NCBI RefSeq assembly: GCF_026212465.1
Contig: NC_080059.1
Span: forward strand, 20,939,380 to 21,003,379
DNA length: 64,000 nucleotides
Direction: 5' to 3'
From: Amaranthus tricolor
Taxonomy: Eukaryota > Streptophyta > Magnoliopsida > Caryophyllales > Amaranthaceae
Shown here: piece by piece, positions 59,601 through 64,000 of the stretch
How the letters are laid out: the number at the start of each line of letters is the position of its first letter
How positions within the stretch are numbered: the first letter of the stretch is position 1
Notes under the pieces: generated by a model
Seen by the model: only the letters and a program-made list of their open reading frames with translations
Database searches by the model: none
Told to the model about the DNA's origin: nothing
Position numbers and translations under genes: made by a program

Positions 59601-61754
59601 TAGCAGTCTTTTCCAAGGTGCAGGTGAAACTGTTACTACTACTGGTATTGGTGGCGGTTGGCAATTGGCGTGGACTTTGGATCAAGGGGATGCTGACGTT
59701 GGAAAGCCTAAAGAGTTCAAAAGGATATACTTACATCAGGATGGTGGGCCCGCTTCCGTTCATGGGTCTCTTCTTTCGCTTCCTGGTGGAGATTTCGCAG
59801 GGGATGGAGACTGTGTACAGGCTTCTGCTTTTGTTAGCAATCCTGCACTTTATTCCAAGGAGCTTTTGGATCAATGCCCAGTAGGGCCTGCAATGGTCCA
59901 TCCATCTCAAATTGCTTCCCAAAGACCAAGCTGGAAGGCTCTACTCGATCCAGGAGTCAAGCGTGCATTGATTGTTGGAGTTGGAATTCAAATGCTTCAA
60001 CAGGTAATGTACTCCATTTACTCCTATCAGCCTCAGGTTATCACATCATCTATTTTGTTTGTTCAGAAATGTCATTTTTTTAGGGTTATTTTGTACTTTT
60101 TGTATTTGATCCTTTCCGGGATAAGGTGCTTGGGCTACATTCAGTGGGAATCAGACAAGACTTATGGTAAAAAGTTGAAACCTTGTCGAGTATTAAAAAT
60201 TTTCTATTTCTGATGGAGCAATAAATATAACTCTTTGCATAAGTGGATTAAAAATAGATTGTATCTAATTGCATCGCATATCATTCTTCATAAGAGCATT
60301 CATGGCTTATTGAGTAAACAGTAATGAAATATACTCCATATAATATTGTTGGGTAGGTTCCATATTGGTAAATCGACGTCCATGGTAATGCTTGTTCACT
60401 TCGAAATATCCTTTTTTTTATCATAACTTTCCATAATCAGTTAATTTCACCTCTGAAGTGATGATATTGGAAATTTATTGGGAAAAAGATATCTGGAAGT
60501 AGAGAACGAAACCATGGATGATAATGGACGTCGACACAAGTATGAACTTAAAAGTGGCTATTATTGAGTTAATGACACGTATTAAATCATGTTTGCTCCA
60601 ATGAAAGTATTTGATTGCACGTGTTTTGTTTATACAGTTTGCTGGTATAAATGGTATTCTGTATTATACCCCACAAATTCTGGAGGAGGCAGGAGTGGGA
60701 GTTCTACTTTATGATCTTGGGATCAGTTCAACATCAGCCTCATTCCTTATTAGTGCATTAACAACCTTTCTGATGCTTCCCTGCATATCTGTTGCTATGA
60801 GGCTCATGGATATCTCAGGAAGAAGGTACCTATCTTGTTCTTATCTTTGCCATTACTCTTATACTTCCCTTGTCTAAATAGTCACATACTTTTTTGGGTA
60901 AAATATATATTCATCAAAAATCATGTATAGTATGATTGGGTTTCCCTATACTAAAATAAATTGTTGAATAACGTGATGAATAGTGAGGAAAAAAATGTAT
61001 TACAGAGGATATTTTGTTATATCATAATAAATTCTTTATCATTATATGTCCGTAATCTCTTCAACGTTAAAGTTTATATTCATCAAAAATCAGATCTAAC
61101 TAGCAAAAATGAATTAACAAGTCCCTTCCTTGGACGTTTTCATTATGAATTAATTTTTCCCCGTTCCCAACTTAGTTTTTTATAGCATACACCGACTTTT
61201 CTGTGATTAAAAAAAGACTGGTTTTTTTATTGAGCATTTCCACATCATTATCAGTTTCTTGCTTCTCGATTTTGGTCCAGACTGACCAAGAGATATGCTT
61301 CCTTTCCAGGTCTCTGTTGTTAGCAACAATTCCGGTTTTGATTGCTTCATTGGTAATTCTAGTAATCAGCTGCACTGTTAAAATGGACAGTGTGATTCAT
61401 GCAGTAGTTTCAACCATATGCGTTATTGTCTACTTCTGCACATTCGTTATGGCATATGGACCCATACCAAACATCTTATGCTCCGAGATCTTCCCTACTC
61501 GAGTCCGTGGTGTTTGTATTGCTATCTGTGCCTTAGTATTTTGGATATGTGACATTATTGTTACCTACAGCTTGCCTGTGATGCTCAGTTCTATTGGTTT
61601 GGGTGGCATCTTTGCTATCTATGCCGTGGTTTGCGTGATTTCTTTGGTGTTTGTGTATCTCAAAGTCCCTGAAACTAAGGGAATGCCCCTTGAAGTTATC
61701 ACGGAGTTCTTTACAATCAATCCAAACCAGTTGAAAGCCGCTAAAGAGGAGTAG
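56696..61754 (+). CDS. TMT: Tonoplast monosaccharide transporter (TMT/TST, MSSP family), five coding exons
   Basis: This proton-coupled sugar antiporter of the major facilitator superfamily loads glucose, fructose or sucrose into the vacuole. Predicted exons are 56696-56774, 57009-57569, 59069-60003, 60638-60825 and 61310-61754. All introns are GT-AG with consistent phase, giving 735 residues and a TAG stop. Family length is about 730-740. The start MKGAVFVALAATIGNFLQGW is the conserved first membrane helix. Helices 1-6 occupy about residues 5-215, with GRRPM and PESPRWLVSKGR. Exon 3 encodes the long hydrophilic cytosolic loop (about 235-480) that sets this family apart, with acidic stretches, RQTTSM and SRHGSL. 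Helices 7-12 follow, with GVKRALIVGVG, SGRRSLLL, SEIFPTRVRG and the C-terminal PETKGMPLEVI. No frameshift or lost motif is seen, so it appears functional. The exact paralogue (TMT1/2/3) is not resolved. Confidence 0.96.
58441..58640. repeat. 103-bp tandem duplication in TMT intron 2
   Basis: GTTGCATATAC starts at 58448 and GTTGCATATAC again at 58551. Both are followed by AACATGGTATCTTTTGTCGG and ATTGATAACGTTT...TTTCCATGAAAATATT. There are two imperfect copies inside the 1499-bp intron 2, which is otherwise featureless. Confidence 0.88.
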
Positions 61755-62263
61755 CAAGTACAGTTGCAAAGATTTTTCAAGCTTGTAATGGTTTGCTTTC
61801 ACCGAAAGACAGTTGGTATGGGAAGTGAAAGGCTTTCTGCATATCAATATTTTGTTCTCCTTCAACTTGTTATATAATGATCAAAATAATTGAACCTTTT
61901 ATATGAAGTATACATATGTGGTCTTACAATTCATGAGAAACAAAAAACATTTGCATAAAATAGATGCAAACGAAAATGCCGAGGAAACTGAATCAATGTG
62001 GATTCATTTTTATGGCACAAATACAAATACAACGAGAACTTAGAACTTTTAAGTCATCATGGACCTTAATTTGACTTCCCTTAATTCAATAGCATGAAAT
62101 ATGCGAGGTTTTGGCACAAATACAACTAGAACTATCACTAGTTCATCCATTCCGAAAGCCAAAGTTGGTGTGAGTATGTGATTCGACCCATATTCGGCAT
62201 ATTATTTGGAAGAAGTCTCTTGTGTGGCCGTCCTATATTTAGGATATGGTAAACATGCCAGTT
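61755..62263. other. 3' flank of the TMT gene
   Basis: No further gene. The 3' UTR probably ends within 150 bp of the stop, since AT-rich AATAAT-type words lie at about 61870-61890. The phrase GGCACAAATACAA occurs twice (about 62013 and 62113). The rest shows nothing recognisable. Confidence 0.45.
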
Positions 62264-62785
62264 CACTATGTGATGAGTTTTAAAGCTTATGTAATCACTT
62301 TTAAGACGTATGATCACTTTTAAGCCCTATGTGATCATTTTTAAGACTTATGTGGTTACTTTTAAAGCATATATGATCACTTTTAAGGCTTACGTGATCA
62401 TTTTTAAAGCATGTGTGATCATTTTGACTATTATAAGTGATTACTTTTAAAGCTTATGTGATCACATTTGTGACCTATATGATCACTAGTAAAGCCTATG
62501 TGATCATTTTTAATTTTCAGGTCCACCACCAAAACCACAAAATACAATTTTCGTAAGCTTTAAAAGTTATCACATAAGCCTTCAAAATGATCATATATGC
62601 TTTAAAATTGATCACATAAGCTTTAAAAGTGATCACATAGTAAAATATAATAATCACATAAGCCTTTATAGTGATCATATAGGCTTTAAAAGTGATCACA
62701 TAAGCCTTACAATAAAGTGATCACATAAGCTTTAAAAAACATAAGCTTTAAAAATGATTACATATAAAATCACATCCTAATTTTA
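62264..62785. repeat. Foldback minisatellite of about 21-bp units (TGATCAC core)
   Basis: About eleven left-arm units of the form TATGTGATCACTTTTAAAGC (62264-62515) are followed by a 40-bp spacer. About nine units in the opposite orientation (GCTTTAAAAGTGATCACATA) follow to about 62785. The two arms can pair into a long hairpin, and each unit also contains the palindrome TGATCA. Outermost units of both arms read (T/G)ATGTGAT, suggesting matched ends. Confidence 0.9.
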
Positions 62786-63334
62786 GAACGATCCTATTAA
62801 GGATTTGCCGTAATATCTGAGGTTTTTTTTTGAAAGGTAGTGTAGCATATGAGATACATCCTATTGTATTATTTTTTAGACAGTCTCTTTGAGAGCCGCG
62901 TCTATTTGGATCGACCCAATATGTTATTAGAAGAAAAGTGAAATTTTACGTGGTAACTTTAAGTTTTTAAATTTTCTACGTGATGACAAACTTTTTTTCT
63001 AATCTGTATGGTGATCCTGAACTTTTTAACTTTTCCATTAGGAAGAGAAAATGTTTAGTTCTTTGTGAATTTAAATACTTATTTTGAACATATTTTCAAA
63101 AAATTGTTTCTTAAGGGTTATCAGGGCGTTTGTTTTTATGAAAAAATGTCGTTTTCATGGATAATAACTATGTAAATTCAACAAAAAGCTTAGCCTTTTC
63201 TCTACAAACTGGAAAAAGTAAAAGCTTAGGGCCAACACGTGGATTGAAAGAAACATTTGTCAGAATCACCACATAGAATTTCCCAAAAATTATTTTAACT
63301 TTAAAAAAATGTACGCTTTATAACCAATTTTAAC
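62786..63334. other. AT-rich spacer between two minisatellites
   Basis: No gene, RNA or element end recognised. Confidence 0.5.
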
Positions 63335-64000
63335 ATAATTAAATTTGGTATTTTATGTTTTCAATCTATTGAAGTTGGTATTTTAAACTATTCAAGTTGA
63401 TATTTTAACCTATTAAAGTTGATATTTTAATCAATTTGGAGTTGGTATTTTAACCTGTTAAGTTGTTAATTTATAGAAGTTTGTATTTTAACACATTAAA
63501 GTTGGTGTTTTAACTTGCTGAAATTGGTATTGTTAACCTGTTTAAGTTAGTATTTTATCCCACATAAGTTGGTATTTTTAACTTATTTAAGCTGGTATTT
63601 TAACATATTAAAGTTGATATTTTAATTCGTTTTAGTTGGTATTTTAATTTATTCGAGTTGGTGTTTTAATCTATTAAAGTTGATATTTTATCCTATTCGT
63701 AATGGTGTTTTAACTGTTAAGTTGTTAACCTATTAAAGTTGGTATTTTAACATGTTGAAGTTGGTATTTTAACCAGTTAAGTTGGTGTTTTTATACTGCT
63801 TAAGTTGGTATTTTGACTTATTTAAGTTGGTGTTTTAAGCTATTGAAGTTGGTATTTTAACCTATTAAAGTTGGTGTTTTAACCTGGTGAACTTGGTATG
63901 TTAACCTGTTGAAATTGATATTTTAAAGTTGGTGTCTTAACCAACTACAAGAGTTTAAAACACCAACTTTAATGGGTTCAAGTACTAACTTTAATAAGTT
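63335..64000. repeat. Minisatellite of about 22-bp units (AAGTTGGTATTTTAAC), cut by the window end
   Basis: More than 25 imperfect direct units of the form TATTAAAGTTGGTATTTTAA occupy 63335 to about 63935. From about 63952 the sequence turns into inverted units (CACCAACTTTAATGGGTT, TACTAACTTTAATAAG). The tract is therefore probably the left arm and the start of the right arm of a second foldback structure that continues beyond the window. Confidence 0.92.

Noticed and set aside
59287..59685. 132-codon antisense ORF and other alternate-frame ORFs in TMT exon 3
   Set aside because: They are shadows of the transporter frame, which is conserved over its whole length.
60004..60213. Continuation of the exon 3 reading frame into intron 3
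   Set aside because: The donor CAG|GTAATG at 60003/60004 and the acceptor at 60637 restore the conserved LQQFAGINGILYYTPQ. The readthrough would truncate the protein.

Overview
The window is AT-rich nuclear DNA of a flowering plant, probably a eudicot. It holds one intact host gene, an intron-containing tonoplast sugar transporter at the right end. The rest is a long satellite array and a series of plant-type transposable elements (Tat-lineage Ty3/gypsy, Ty1/copia, hAT, CACTA, Helitron). I could not name the species. I saw no tRNA, rRNA, CRISPR array or bacterial-style operon.

Positions 1-29283 are one satellite family with a basic monomer of about 168 bp, all in the same orientation. Positions 1 to about 9300 form a young higher-order repeat (HOR) of 1097 bp: six full monomers plus one 88-bp truncated monomer, in about 8.5 nearly identical copies. 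From about 9300 the monomers are diverged. A 4121-bp solo LTR (13384-17504; TG...CA ends, 5-bp target duplication) interrupts the array. The array resumes with older monomers up to 29283, which still show 673-bp and roughly 2.3-2.5-kb long-range periods.

Positions 29284-36760 are a fragment of a Tat-lineage Ty3/gypsy element lying in minus orientation. Its reverse transcriptase, RNase H, second RNase H and integrase region is on the minus strand. A convergent plus-strand extra ORF of the 'putative gypsy-type transposon' kind lies downstream of it. Gag, protease and both LTRs are missing. Positions 36761-40021 hold gene-poor DNA, a Helitron protein fragment and a GRF-type zinc-finger relic.

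Positions 40022-48190 hold two Ty1/copia elements pointing away from each other. The left one (minus strand) keeps its 3' LTR and has only three nonsense codons in pol. The right one (plus strand) is older and was split by a 1790-bp non-autonomous hAT element (43181-44970). A non-autonomous CACTA element (48553-51129, 3-bp target duplication GTA) follows, inserted in a repeated AT-rich sequence. It is followed by roughly 169-bp tandem repeats rich in CACGTG-type boxes (51240-52165) and roughly 200-bp tandem units (53545-54310).

Positions 56696-61754 encode an intact five-exon tonoplast monosaccharide transporter (TMT/TST, also called MSSP), 735 residues, which loads sugars into the vacuole. 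Downstream are two minisatellites of about 21-22-bp units, each with a short spacer followed by inverted units, so each looks like a foldback structure. The second is cut by the window edge.
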